From NCBI GenBank assembly GCA_023212725.1, contig JALBYF010000028.1, forward strand, positions 62,001 through 126,000: DNA of 64,000 nucleotides. Reading direction: 5' to 3'. The DNA comes from Tranzscheliella williamsii. Lineage: Eukaryota > Basidiomycota > Ustilaginomycetes > Ustilaginales > Ustilaginaceae. The translations under genes and the position numbers were made by a program. A model generated the notes under the pieces. The model did not search any database and was not told the DNA's origin. It saw only the letters and a program-made list of their open reading frames with translations. Shown piece after piece: positions 10,055 through 21,000 of the stretch; within the stretch, counting starts at the first letter, position 1, and every line of letters starts with the position of its first letter.

Positions 10055-10614
10055 GCTGGATTTGCGCGGCCGCTCGGACCGTCTCGAGCCTGTCCAGCTG
10101 CGAAGCAAGACGGAAAAGGAGATGGAAGCCGTACAAGTACACTGGGCGGTCAGGTCAGCAGGCAGATCGGTGAGGGTTGAGTGGATCGCAGATTGGATCT
10201 GTGAATCCATGGCATATCACAATCAAATCGCGATTCGCTTTGGTGTGGAGATGGTGTTGAGAGCAACCTAACATCCTTAACCCTCCTTAAAGCCTACCCT
10301 GCCAGGTGAGTGTGAGTGTGAAGCGGGACGACTCGCGGCGAGGAAGACATCAAACACCATCGTCCATGGTACAGCAATGCGAGTCACATGGTAGGGCGCT
10401 TCTTAGGACGTAAAATTACACTTGCCGCTGGCAATTGGCTGTCCGGCAGACGGGTCACCAATATGTACAAAGCAGTCGGACGGACGAGCATGGTCATCGA
10501 GCGGGTGACAAGACGAGGAAGAGGGCCGGAACGGGAGGGCCGGAACGGGAGGGTGAATAGATACCGATGATCGCTGCTTTTAGTCTATGAGAGAGGTTAT
10601 CGAAGCACTCCGCA
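10055..10614. other. gap between bHLH gene 5' region side and DCP1 start
   Basis: This 560-nt stretch is upstream of DCP1 (minus) and upstream of nothing on the plus strand; the bHLH gene ends at its left side as seen on the minus strand of 10615. It holds the possible 52-codon extension of DCP1 (10055-10210) and a small direct repeat near 10521-10553. No other gene is supported. Confidence 0.45.
10521..10553. repeat. two-copy direct repeat, unit about 14 nt
   Basis: The unit gagggccggaacgg occurs twice head to tail, followed by a partial third copy (gaggg). It sits in the intergenic region between the bHLH gene and DCP1. No function is evident. Confidence 0.6.
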
Positions 10615-11086
10615 TCAGTGCTCCATCTTGGTTTCGCCGAGGTCTGCAAAAGAGCTGGTGCAGAAGTCCTCGCTGCTGCCGTTGATCAGCTGCAGCGGAG
10701 ACTGGGCTTCCGAAACGCGCATCTCGGGCCAGCTGGCCTCCTGTGAGTGACCACCCTTACGGTTGCCCTTCTGTCGCGAGCGGCCGCGCCAGTCTTCCTC
10801 TTGCGCGTCGTGAGACGTCCGCGAGCTCTGACTGCGGCCGCGGTAGCTGAGCTCCTTGTCTTCTTCTCCGCCTTCGTTCTCTTCCTCCTCAATCGGGTCG
10901 ACCGAAGAGCGGCGCGGGAGGCCGGTGCGCTGGTCGAAGCCCTCCAGCCAAGCGGTTAAAGCCGGTGGCGCGGACTCGTGCGTTTCCCTATTCGAACGTG
11001 ACGAGGCCGTCCCCTGTTGCTGCATTTGCTTGTGTTGAAGTGAAGCCTGCTGCTGGTACGGTGATGGCTGCTGCTGTTGCTGTTGT

Positions 11087-11124
<38 letters not shown>

Positions 11125-13395
11125 ACGATGATGATGATGGTGTTGCTGCTGCTGGGCCGCATCAGACTCCAAGGGGAGACCAAGACTCAGCAGGTTCATC
11201 GCGCTGAAGTCTTGCGACTGCGGTTGAGCGTTCTGCTCGCCAAAAAAGCCGATGGCATCACTGGCCTGGTTCATAAAAGCATTCATCATGGCCAGGCCCT
11301 GATGAGGGTCGGAGGAAGGAGGCGCCTGCATACCGGACGAAGCCAGCGCCTGGTGCGACCGCTGCAACTCGGCTTCGAGGAAGCCTATTCGGCCCATCTG
11401 CATATCAAGGAACTGCTGGAGATGACGAATGTACTCGACGCTCTTGCGCAAGATGATGCCCTTGTTGGGTTTGGCTTGTGCAGCTGCCAAAGCCGCGCTG
11501 TTGGCGTGAACTGGAGCCAACGCTGCTGCGTAGGCAGCGGTGGAGGTCTTGGGTATGTCTTGATTGTTCGGGCCGTCTCCAAGAGATACGCCATTTGCTG
11601 AAGCCACAGCTGCGGCTGCCAGGGCAGCTTTGGCGGCAAGGGCGGGGGCAAACGTGCCGCTATTGCCTCCCTGCGTCGATGTGGCAATGGCATCAAGCAG
11701 CATGGCTTCGGGAAGCAAGGTTGCCAATTCGGTAATCTTCTCATTGATGTTGTCTCTCCGTCGCCGCTCGACGGCGTTGTGAGACTCGCGTCGCTTCCGC
11801 CTCTTCTCGGCCAGTTTTTTGGCATCAGTTTCGGGCTTGTTAGCACCATTAGCTAATGGCTGCTCGTCGTCGTCATCGACAATGTCATCGTCTTCGTCAT
11901 CTTCTTGCAGATCGTCTGCGTTGGCAGCCTTCTGAATCGAAGAAGCGCTTGCCTTGATACTGTTGATCACCTTTTCTCGCGAAGCTTGCGAACTCAATTT
12001 GCTTGGGCGTCGAGGTTTAGCAGGCGCTGCTGCGTTGCTCTCGGCGGATTCAGAAATCTGGCTGGACTTGCTAGGCGTGTTCTGAGCTGCGGAGCCGTCA
12101 CTGAACGGAGCGGGGTCCGAGGTACTCTGCTGCCAGTTCAACTCGTTGGTGGAAGCTGCAGAAGGCCTAGAAGCCGGTTGCATATAGGGAGGAAAGAGGA
12201 AAGGATTGAAGGACTGGTTCTGCGAGGCGTCTTCATCGTTGTCCGGTTTGGATGCGTGAAACGGAGCATGGATCGGCGGCGTTTGCAGATGGAGATGTTG
12301 CATACTCTGGTAAAAGTTGTGCTGTGTGGGAAGGGATGAGGATGCGGAAGCAGTGCCAGAGCGAGTTCCTCCTTGGATGTTGGTGTTCCAGGGCGTCCCG
12401 CTGTTCTGGTCGTTCAGGTTGAAAGGTGGTCGACTGTGATCGTGGCCATCGGCAGCGCCAAAGAGGCTCCATCGCTGGGTCGGAGCCTGGAAGCTGGAGG
12501 AGAGGCCCGAAGGAGTAGTTGAGGTCGCTGGCTGGATTCGAGGTTGGCTTCCTTGCTGAGACCCGTTGGCCAGGGCAGCAGGCCCAACGGTGGCTCGTCT
12601 GCTGGGGCGGGCTCGGGAGGAAGGGGCTTTGCCGACGCCACCGCCCCGCTCGACGGATGGCGAGCGGTCAGCTGCTCGCCGCTCTGAGACATGCGCGCCC
12701 GGAGCGACTCTCGTTCGGCTGCGACTCAAGCTGCGAGCGTTCTTCGCCCTGCTGGTGGCGGAGGCGTTGCTAGCCGTACGATGGTGGCGGGCACCAGAGC
12801 CTTTGGGCACACTGCCAGCGGTGGTGCCGTGGGAGCTGGGCGACAGGACGCTGGTGGCGACGGTGGATGTGGTCTCGCCGTTGGAGCCATCGGGCGAGTC
12901 TCCTTCGTCCATAAAAGACGCATCCTTGCTCAACCTTCCGAGAGGATGCTGCGATGAAAGACCGGAGCCAAACGGTCGGGAATGGAGACCATATAGATCG
13001 AGTGACTGAGTGTGTGGAATATTGACGAAGGAACCTCCCAAAGCGTTCTTGGCCTCATCTGACTTTGAAGGATCCGTGCCAGCTTGTTGAGCGGGTGGAG
13101 CAGTTGGCTTATCGACCTGCATATGGCTGGGTTCGGGCGAAAAGTGATTCCACAGATCGTCGTTGAGAAGGATGTCTGTGTCGATGAAGCTGCTGGATAA
13201 GCCGTTGGGTCCGCTGAAATGAGCGAAAAGATTGGTGTTCGAGTGGCCGTTGGCAGACGAAGCGGATGGGTAGAAGTCAGTAGCAGTACCGCTGGACGGC
13301 GTGGAACTGCGGGCTATGTCAAAACCATGCTGCCGCTTCTTGGGCATCATGATATCAAGACCCTGAGGCGCGGCGGCCTCTGCGTATGCCGGCAT
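10615..13395 (-). CDS. bHLH transcription factor with very long loop and polyglutamine tract (Rtg3-like)
   Basis: Single exon, 926 residues from the ATG at 13395; the frame is open 16 codons further up, but only to a TTG. A basic region plus helix 1 lies at about residues 530-560 (ESHNAVERRRRDNINEKITE, then LATLLP). Helix 2 lies about 90 residues later (KPNKGIILRKSVEYIRHLQQ). The His-Glu-Arg pattern in HNAVERRRRD predicts E-box binding. The KPNKG(I/Q)IL entry into helix 2 and the long loop are also seen in yeast Rtg3. The loop is Ala-rich. An acidic run (DDEDDDIVDDDDEQ) precedes the basic region. A His/Gln tract lies C-terminal to the domain (11068-11154). The N-terminal half is Ser/Thr-rich, as in activation domains. 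It acts in the nucleus; target genes are unknown. Confidence 0.85.
11068..11154 (-). repeat. CAG/CAA (polyglutamine) trinucleotide repeat inside bHLH gene
   Basis: On the minus strand this codes for a short Gln run, a His run (CAT/CAC) and then about 19 Gln, with mixed CAA and CAG codons. It is a likely length-polymorphic site. Mixed codons should make it more stable than a pure CAG run. Confidence 0.85.
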
Positions 13396-15012
13396 AGGTT
13401 GAGCACGGAAGACGAGAACAGCAGTAGCGCTTAGAGACGGCAATGGGTTCAGCGATGTGCGGCCAAGAAGAGAGCTTCGGTGAAAGTATCAAGACGGTGT
13501 ATGGGCGCGAATGCTCTGTGTGCGATCAGCAATGGCGGATGGAATGCCTTGCTACCGGTGGAGTAAGCTGATATGTAGGAAAAAGGGGGCAGGAACGATA
13601 ACGACAACAAAGAGGCCCGGCTTGGGTGAAAAAGGGACAGAATCACAGGAGGGATGAGAAACCAATGGCGATAAGCACGGAGAGGAAAATGCGGGGAAGG
13701 GAAAGAGATTCCGTAGCACGGAAGGGCTCAGAACGGACAGCGCAAGCCAGGCTCGATCGGGCGCCAAGTTGATTTCGAAGAATTTACTGCCGCGTCCACT
13801 GATGAACAAGCTGCGTGCGCCTTAGCCAACGGGGGGTACTCGCGGGATCACTACAATCACAGACCGCTGCTTGGTAGTCAACGAATAGTTAGTTCTGTAG
13901 TGCAGTTCTTGTTCGGTGCCGTTCGTGCCGTCGAGCTGAGCCTTTCGAAATGCCACATCGCCCCAAAAAAACACGCAAATGCAAAACAAATGCGGGGTTG
14001 GAGTTCCGGAGAAGGAACATAACAGTTAGAATTCCAGAGTTTGATTATCCCGTGGAGAAGATTTTGTGGGGTAAAGTGAGTAACTAAGCTCGTCGTTCTC
14101 TGTTAGTACTGCCATACCAAGTTACCGGCGCACTCGAAAACTCAATTACAAGCGCCCTCGCTCAACACGATACGTAGGATATTCTTGAATTCCTCCGACA
14201 GGCGCCACACGATGGCGAGCATCCTGTGATTAATACGAAACCCGACCGGATGCGCGCCGTAAATCTGCACAAAGTAAGCACAACAAGGAGTAGTCCTTGC
14301 AAGCGGAAGGCCAATTTGCACGAGATGCTCAAAGTGCGGGAGCGCTTAAAGGTACGCGCCGCGGCTACACGCGACAGGCAAGGATTGTCGTTGATCTGGA
14401 GGAACACTGCAAGATGGTTCACCCAGCCACACAATGCTGCTGCAACCCAGAGACGTCGGCGAATTCTGGCCTTGGCCACACTGATAAGGGAACATTGGGA
14501 GAACTCATACTGTCACTTACGATGACAGCGACGATGCCAGCCTGAGAGCAGGCGTAGGCAGGCCTTGACGTGGCAGCCGGCCGTCCCCTCCTTCTGGATT
14601 GGCTGACGATGTGATCCCGTCCACTGACAAGCTTTTCCTTCCCTGTTCACGCTCTAATACGGTGCCAAGATGCCACAAAGGCCAGCGCTCAACACGAAAG
14701 GCCTGTCGACGGACGAGATGAAAGCGCCGACCAATTCAAAAGGAGATTAGTATCGGGTCATGTAATTCAAATCACGTTCGCAATGACCACCGCGAGAACG
14801 CGGGCAAGCTCCCAGCGCCACGGCCTCGTCATTGCAGCCTATATAGATCTGGTAGGTCCCGTTCCTGGGAGCTCTCAATGTAGGAGTCAAAGAATAGGTT
14901 TATACGCTATTGGACCCTATATGTACAGTATCTAGCGTTTGGTTATGGCAGCGGTGAGGCGGTCTCCTATGGCACCCCTGTGCTCTCGATGGAGAGAGGC
15001 CCAGGTGGGCGC
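13396..15012. other. 1.6-kb intergenic region upstream of bHLH gene and downstream of HsbA gene
   Basis: On the minus strand about 13450-13800 is strongly pyrimidine-rich, as expected for the leader or promoter of the bHLH gene. The rest (13800-15012) holds only short overlapping frames, such as 14162-14545 on both strands, with no recognisable protein. The long size suggests an extended regulatory region for a transcription-factor gene. I see no tRNA or repeat. Confidence 0.45.
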
Positions 15013-15699
15013 TTAGTTGTAAGCAGCCGCGGCGTTGGCGAGGTCAGCGTTGAACTTGTCAGCGAGAGTCTGCGCCTCGGTCTTCTGGGCATCCGGCGAA
15101 GCGCTGACGAGAGCCGCAGCAAAGTCCTATAAGCGCAGCAGTGGAGAGAAAGGGGACCATGGTCAGCGGACGCCATAGCGATGGCAAGCGAACAGCGAAG
15201 CTCGATACGTACAGCAGTGTCGGTCTTAAGGTTGCCGATGGTGCCCTTGGCGATGCCGGTGATTCCGAGGCTGTCGAACTTGGGCTTGATCACCACAAGT
15301 CGGTCGGTGGCGCTCTTGACATTGACCTCGGTGCCAGTCAGGGTGTTGATGATCTCTTCGGTGTCGGCTGCGCTAGGGGGCTCGTCGAGAGCCTGAACAT
15401 CGGCAGTGCTCGACTTGATCTGGGTGTCAAGATCGTTAGCAGCACTGTTGATGCTAAGAGCCTGTAGAAGATGCAATGAGAAGGGCGGCTAAAGGTCAGT
15501 TTCTTCCTGCCACCTTCAAGCCCCATTCGTCGAAAATACTCACGCTGAAATAGTTGATGTCGTTGGAGGCGAGTGCCTGGTTCAGCGAGACGAGCGAGCT
15601 GTCGATGGCAGCGATGTCAGACTTGACCTGAGCGATGCTGGCGGCCGAAGCCACAGCAGCAAGGGCGAGTACAAGGGCGGAAGAGGCGGCGAACTTCAT
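15013..15699 (-). CDS. secreted hydrophobic-surface-binding protein A (HsbA)-type cell-wall protein
   Basis: Three exons: 15699..15544, 15461..15213 and 15126..15013. Introns are 15462-15543 (GTGAGT...TACAG) and 15127-15212 (GTACGT...TATAG), both phase 0; 172 residues. A signal peptide of about 19 residues (MKFAASSALVLALAAVASA) is followed by an all-helical domain with regularly spaced hydrophobics (SIAQVKSDIAAIDSSLVSLN; ALSINSAANDLDTQI; TEEIINTLTGTEVNVKSATD). It ends DKFNADLANAAAAYN. This pattern and length match the HsbA / cell-wall mannoprotein family, known from Aspergillus HsbA, which binds hydrophobic surfaces and recruits hydrolases. No GPI signal is visible. It may act at the surface in host or polymer contact. 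The family call is good; the precise role is inferred. Confidence 0.85.
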
Positions 15700-18008
15700 T
15701 CTGATATGGGATGGAAAAAACTAGGAGCTTTGATGTGGTAGGGCAAACTGGGAATGAAGACAATGAGGAGTGGTAGAAGAGATTGTGCTTGTTTGAGGGG
15801 GGGGGATGGTTACTCAGTCGAGAAGCGCTGCCTATTTATGTTTCCATCCCAACCTCAACGAGCTTGTCTGAAGGGGAGCGTTTCTCACGGAGATGCTACA
15901 GCAGAAAGCACCATCTCCGTATGGCGAAAGTCGAAGGCAGACGAGGCAGCCACCAGCGGCTCAAAACCATGCTCGGTCTCACGTTCGTTTGGACATGCAA
16001 GTCATGACACCACAAACAAGTGGCAGTAGTACCAACTGAGAGAAGTGAATGTATTGAGATCCTGTTCGTGGAGTGGGGACCACTCAGAAGCAGATCGTAA
16101 TAACACCGACGCTAGGTCGTACATACCCCGTCACGATTGCGTTTCACGCTCGAGTCTGAACGTGCATGATGTGCTTACGATGCGAGCAGATGCGGCTTGG
16201 TGAGCATACGGATCTGCAAACGCCGAAGGTCCGCGGGTGTGGGCGGCCAAGCGAAGGGTTGCACCACGGGTGGCACAGTAAGGTGCCTAGGCAGAGGAGC
16301 AGCGCAGAAGCGGATGGCGGTGTTCCTGCTCGCCGCTAGCACCGTTCGTCAAGCAGCTAGCTGAGAGACCACGTACACGTTTAACCGCATGGGAAAAAAA
16401 GCCATGCTTGGCGGCAGGAAATCTGCGCTTGTCGAAAACTAGTGTTCCTCTGCCGCGACGCCAGCCAAGAACATCCTAACCAGTCTGTGCAGCTCTCTTA
16501 GCGGTCCGTACCGCCGCTACCCCGCAATGCAGGCAATGGCACCCTCCTGCACCCCGCTTCCCCGGCAATTCGACTGCAAGGTCAGCATCCCCTAGCGGGT
16601 ATATGCGCCAACTCCACTGTAGGCGATGGTGAGCAAGCGACAAGGCTCTGAGCCAATGAATTTTGAAGCTCCTGTGCAGTTCTTCTTGGATTCGGCAGCG
16701 CCGTTCTCGCAGATCCTGAGACAACAGCTGGCCGGATGCTTGCTGGCTAATGCAAGCGAGCACATCCGTAGTCTATTATTAAGAAGCTTACGAGTGAGAC
16801 AAGTGGATGGCGAAAAGGTGCAAGGTACAAAGGAGCCAGCGCACGTCCCTCCGTCGGGACAAGGGAACGAAAAAGCAGGCGGCCAACAGGATCAAGACCT
16901 GAAAGAGGATTCGGTACGCCGTCCGCCGTTCGGCAAATTGACACCGAGCGCCCGGATGCACTCCGTTAAGGAAAGGCTGTCGCAGTATTACGGCGATAGG
17001 CGAGGGCAGAGTGGCACTAAGTGACACGTTTTCGCGCCTAGGGACGGACAGGCACAGGGTGCATGCTGGCAGGCACCTTTGCAGGCGCCGCGCACCCAAG
17101 ACGGATGACTATGTGCGCGCTATAGCTTGCGTGCTTCCTCGATCCACACTTTGAGACGCTGACGAAGAAGGGTGCTGAAGATCCTTACGGCGCCAGGAAC
17201 CGGGGCGCGAGTCAGTCGAAGAACGCTAAGTGTGCAAGACTCGGTCTAAAAGTTCGGGCTAATACCAGCGTTAGCGCGGCCGACGCGCTTGCCGAAGTGG
17301 AAGCGCAGTTCGGATCCGACTCTGCGACTGTGACTTATGCGGGGACCCCAACTTTTCGAAAGGATCTTCAGAAGCAACAGCAGCATTCACGATTGCTGAG
17401 GGAGAAGACGCTCAGCCGAAGCCGGAGCCGCATAGCAGTCACGAATCATGTCGACAGGTGGCGGCCAGAAGAAGTGGTCATCAGGGCTCACTTTCCATGC
17501 ATGTTAAACATGCAACTGCGCCGGGATCATACTCAACTGTGGCTGTGGTACGTGCGCACGGTGTGCCGTCTCAATCACAACAGTAGCCAACCTTCAAGGA
17601 ACATTTCCCAGCTTGCACGTCTTCGTCAAACGGCCTCGACAGATGTCAGAAGACGCAATAATTGTCCATTGAATACTGCAGAATGCACAAATTGACGTAC
17701 GCTCTAACATAATGACGACGGAAGGGAAGTCGCTCACTCTAACACCCAAAAAATGTGAACTCCATCAACGCGACGCGGCAATAAATCGGGACGCGCTGAG
17801 AAAGTACAGTCGCCTGTCACGGTTCCTTTCCACAATCTCGCAACACGATTCCGTAGCGGAGTCACCTCTCGCTAACCTTGGCTGAGCTTCGACCAACTAC
17901 TGGGCTCGACTGTCAACGCAGAGATCAACGCCTTACACTCAGGTTGTCTTCATCCACGTCGCTGAAGCATTGACGTGAGGGGAGCAGCGACCAGCCCTCT
18001 GCACCACC
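15700..18008. other. 2.3-kb stretch without a convincing gene
   Basis: It lies between the HsbA start (minus) and the TOF1 start (plus), so its ends are promoters. A G-run (gggggggg) lies near 15797. The longest ATG frames are 16626-17024 (132 codons, plus) and 17297-17695 (132 codons, plus). Neither has a recognisable domain, signal peptide or matching neighbour exon, and frames of this size occur by chance in such DNA. I found no tRNA-like A/B boxes. Confidence 0.4.
15831..15839 (-). promoter_or_regulatory. TATA-like element upstream of HsbA-type gene
   Basis: On the minus strand the sequence reads cataaatag, about 130 nt upstream of the HsbA ATG at 15699. The position and the small, secreted, probably strongly expressed product make a core-promoter role plausible. 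This is a motif match only. Confidence 0.35.
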
Positions 18009-21000
18009 ATGACAAACTCCACCACGCTCTCCGCTCATCAGCACTATACCTCCGCACCATATTCAGAGAGCGTGGGTGCTCGTCCTCAGCACCGGCATGA
18101 TCGACTCGAACAGAGCGGCGAGTCTTCAACGGAACATGATTTTGACGACAGTTCAGACGACGACGGCTCAGAAGCCGATGTAGCGGAGCGCGGGCCCGCC
18201 TTTGGTCCTGGAACCGAAGCCGATCAGCTGGATTACATGGAAGAACATGTCATCGGCATCTGTTCAGCTTTGGGCGGTTACGAGCCCATTCAGGACCACA
18301 CCCACTTGGCAGAGACCTATGTCCTTGGAGATGATTGCCTTGGCTGCCTTAGAGACTTGCGCAAGTTATGGAGGATGGATAGCGAGGATCCATCGCGACT
18401 GGTCGCTAGGGTCTTCGCCCGCCTCGACATCCTGAATGACGACCTCGTCCCCATTCTGCTCGTCACAGCAGGCAAAGGCGGTGAGAAAGACAAGATCGCT
18501 CTAGCTTGTACAGATTTGCTCACTGCCATCACGTGGCCCATTGACGCCGCTGCCGAGATTCACGACGCTGTAAGCCGCGATAACGATCTGGATCAGTTTC
18601 TTCGCATGCCTGAGCTGGAAGCCGCTCATGTCAAGCATAAAGCTGCGCTACTTCGAAGCCGTCCACGCGATGGCGACCGCGACGTCCTCTCTACCGTCCT
18701 CAGATACATTCTACTCCCTTCTCTGTCCAAGCCGCGAGCTGCAAGGTCAGACCGTGACGTAGGTGTCATCGGTATGTGCTTGCATCTCTTTCGTAATCTG
18801 CTCTCTATCCGCGACCCAGTCGCCACAAGTCTCAGCGGTTCAGATACCCTCGTCCATGCCAACCTTCAAAGCTCGCTCATCACAGCTATGCAAAAGCACC
18901 ATATCCTGGATACCCTCGCCATGCTAGCAAGTAGCGCGGAGGCTCCAGAGTACAATCTTTGGAACGCCGTCGTGGCAGAATGTATCTATCATATCTTCAT
19001 CGGCTCAAGCGCCAAGACCATCGCCGAATACCAACCCCAGGTGGCCGTCAAATCAAATAAAGAAGACAAGGAGAACCGGTTGTCTCGGGTTTCGACTTCG
19101 TCCGTTTCTTCGGCGCTGGCCTCCAGTTTGGCCAACGAAGCCAAATTGAAACGAGTTTCTTCTCTCGGCTCTACCTCTACGAGACATTCTCGCTTTGGTA
19201 CCACAATCAACTTCACTGGCCCTGATGGCCAACGCCGTGTAGCCAGGAACCATGCCGCTCTGACAAAGCCGGTCGAACAGCTGACTGATGAGGCCATTCA
19301 AAAGGGGAAGCGGAAGCTAAGACGTAGAAGAGACGCTCACGAGAGAGGCGCACCAAGACCAAAAGCAGAATGGACCCCGCAAGCGGCCTTGGTCCTTCAA
19401 TCGTGGGCCGACAATTTCCTCCAGACCGGCTTTGAAACCCTCACCAAATCCGTTCTCAAAGACATCAGATCGGAAAAGGGAAAGCTGGGAGATATCGACA
19501 CCGCCAGAATCCGGATCATGCAGCTGGGAACCTATTTCTTGGACTACTTCCTCCTGCGCCGCGCCGCGCACCAACGGGTCCTAGCAGAGCGGAAGAATAG
19601 CGGACAGCATGCATCTCTTCTTGAAGAGCAAGAGTCTGACGACAAGTGGCCCTTCTCCTTGGTGTCCGAGTGGCTTGAACCGTGGGCATTCAGGATGGTT
19701 CTCGTGAGAACCATACAGGCCCAGGAATCCAAGGATTGGCTCGAGTTCGTCTCTTCGGTGCAGCTATGGACCATCCTCCTTCAGCTCGTCGATTCACTGT
19801 CGCACAGCAAACAGGAAGAGGAGCGAGAAGCCGCAGAGGGCTTGCAAGCCCAGCTCTACTACCTTAGTGAGACGCTAGACGCGTGCCATGCCATTGTCCG
19901 CGCCTACACCACGCAGAGCTTCGCCTGTCTCGACACCATCATTACTTTTGCCTATGTCCTGCCCAAGATGCTCGAGCGTTACTCTTCTAACCGCGATCAC
20001 ATGTACATCAAGGCAAAGAAGCAGGTACGCAAGTCGCGCGTTGATGGCTCGCTCGACAAAGACGAAGACGAAGCTCTTCAGATCAAGCAACACGCCAAGG
20101 AAGCACAATCGGATCGAGAGTTCAAATTCAACGACTTCCAGCGCAAGCTGGCAACCCGGCAGCTTACGAAAGCCTGCGTCGACTATTTGCTCCGTTGGCG
20201 CGAATTCAAGGATGTCGAGCACCAACTGACCAAGCTGGTCTCTGTGATGCACAGGATCGCAGTCAAGGCCAACGACTTTCGACACTTCTTTGGCAACGTC
20301 CATCGTTCAGCATTCCGGCAAGTGTTGTGTGGCGACGGCATCAAGACACTGGAAGCGCTTGCCAAGGGTCCAGCGCAAGACTTGAAGAAGCTCATGGACT
20401 GGATCCTGCGCAAGTTCAGCAAACTGACACCCGAAGAGCAATCAATTTACGATTTAGGCAAGGCGCCACCCCGAGCTGCAAAGCCGCCTAAGGTGCCTGC
20501 CGAGATCAAAGTGAAACCGGGCTTTAGCGCGGATGAACAGGTTGGCATTGCGGTCGGACTGTTGCTGCAAAAGGAGAAGATGAATGCTGTACTGTGGGTC
20601 AAATCCGCGTTAGAGATGGCCAGCGCGATGCGTACAGAACTTGTGCTGCACCACGAGGCGCAGGAGGCACAGGACCGGCCGAATGACGATGTACTGCTCG
20701 GCGATTTGGCAAGGAGGAACGAATCGGCAGCCGAACAATTCCAGCCATACGAGCTGACATATAACGGAAATGATGAGCTGCGGGTGGACGCGTCGACCAT
20801 GCCTGAGGTCAAACTGCTTTGCCGACTGGCGGGCTTGGAGGCCGACGATTCAGATACATTGCACTGGCGATGGTCGGTTCCATCGCTCACCATGCCCCAG
20901 CATCTAAATGAAGGCATTGCAACCATCGAGCGGTACATTCGAGAGCCTCTAGACTCGCAAGGTCAAGAGCTGGCTCAACTTGTGCAGCGAGTACGAAAAG

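Noticed and set aside
16626..17024. 132-codon plus-strand frame in the 2.3-kb gap
   Set aside because: It has an ATG but no known domain, no signal peptide and no supporting splice partner; such a frame is expected by chance.
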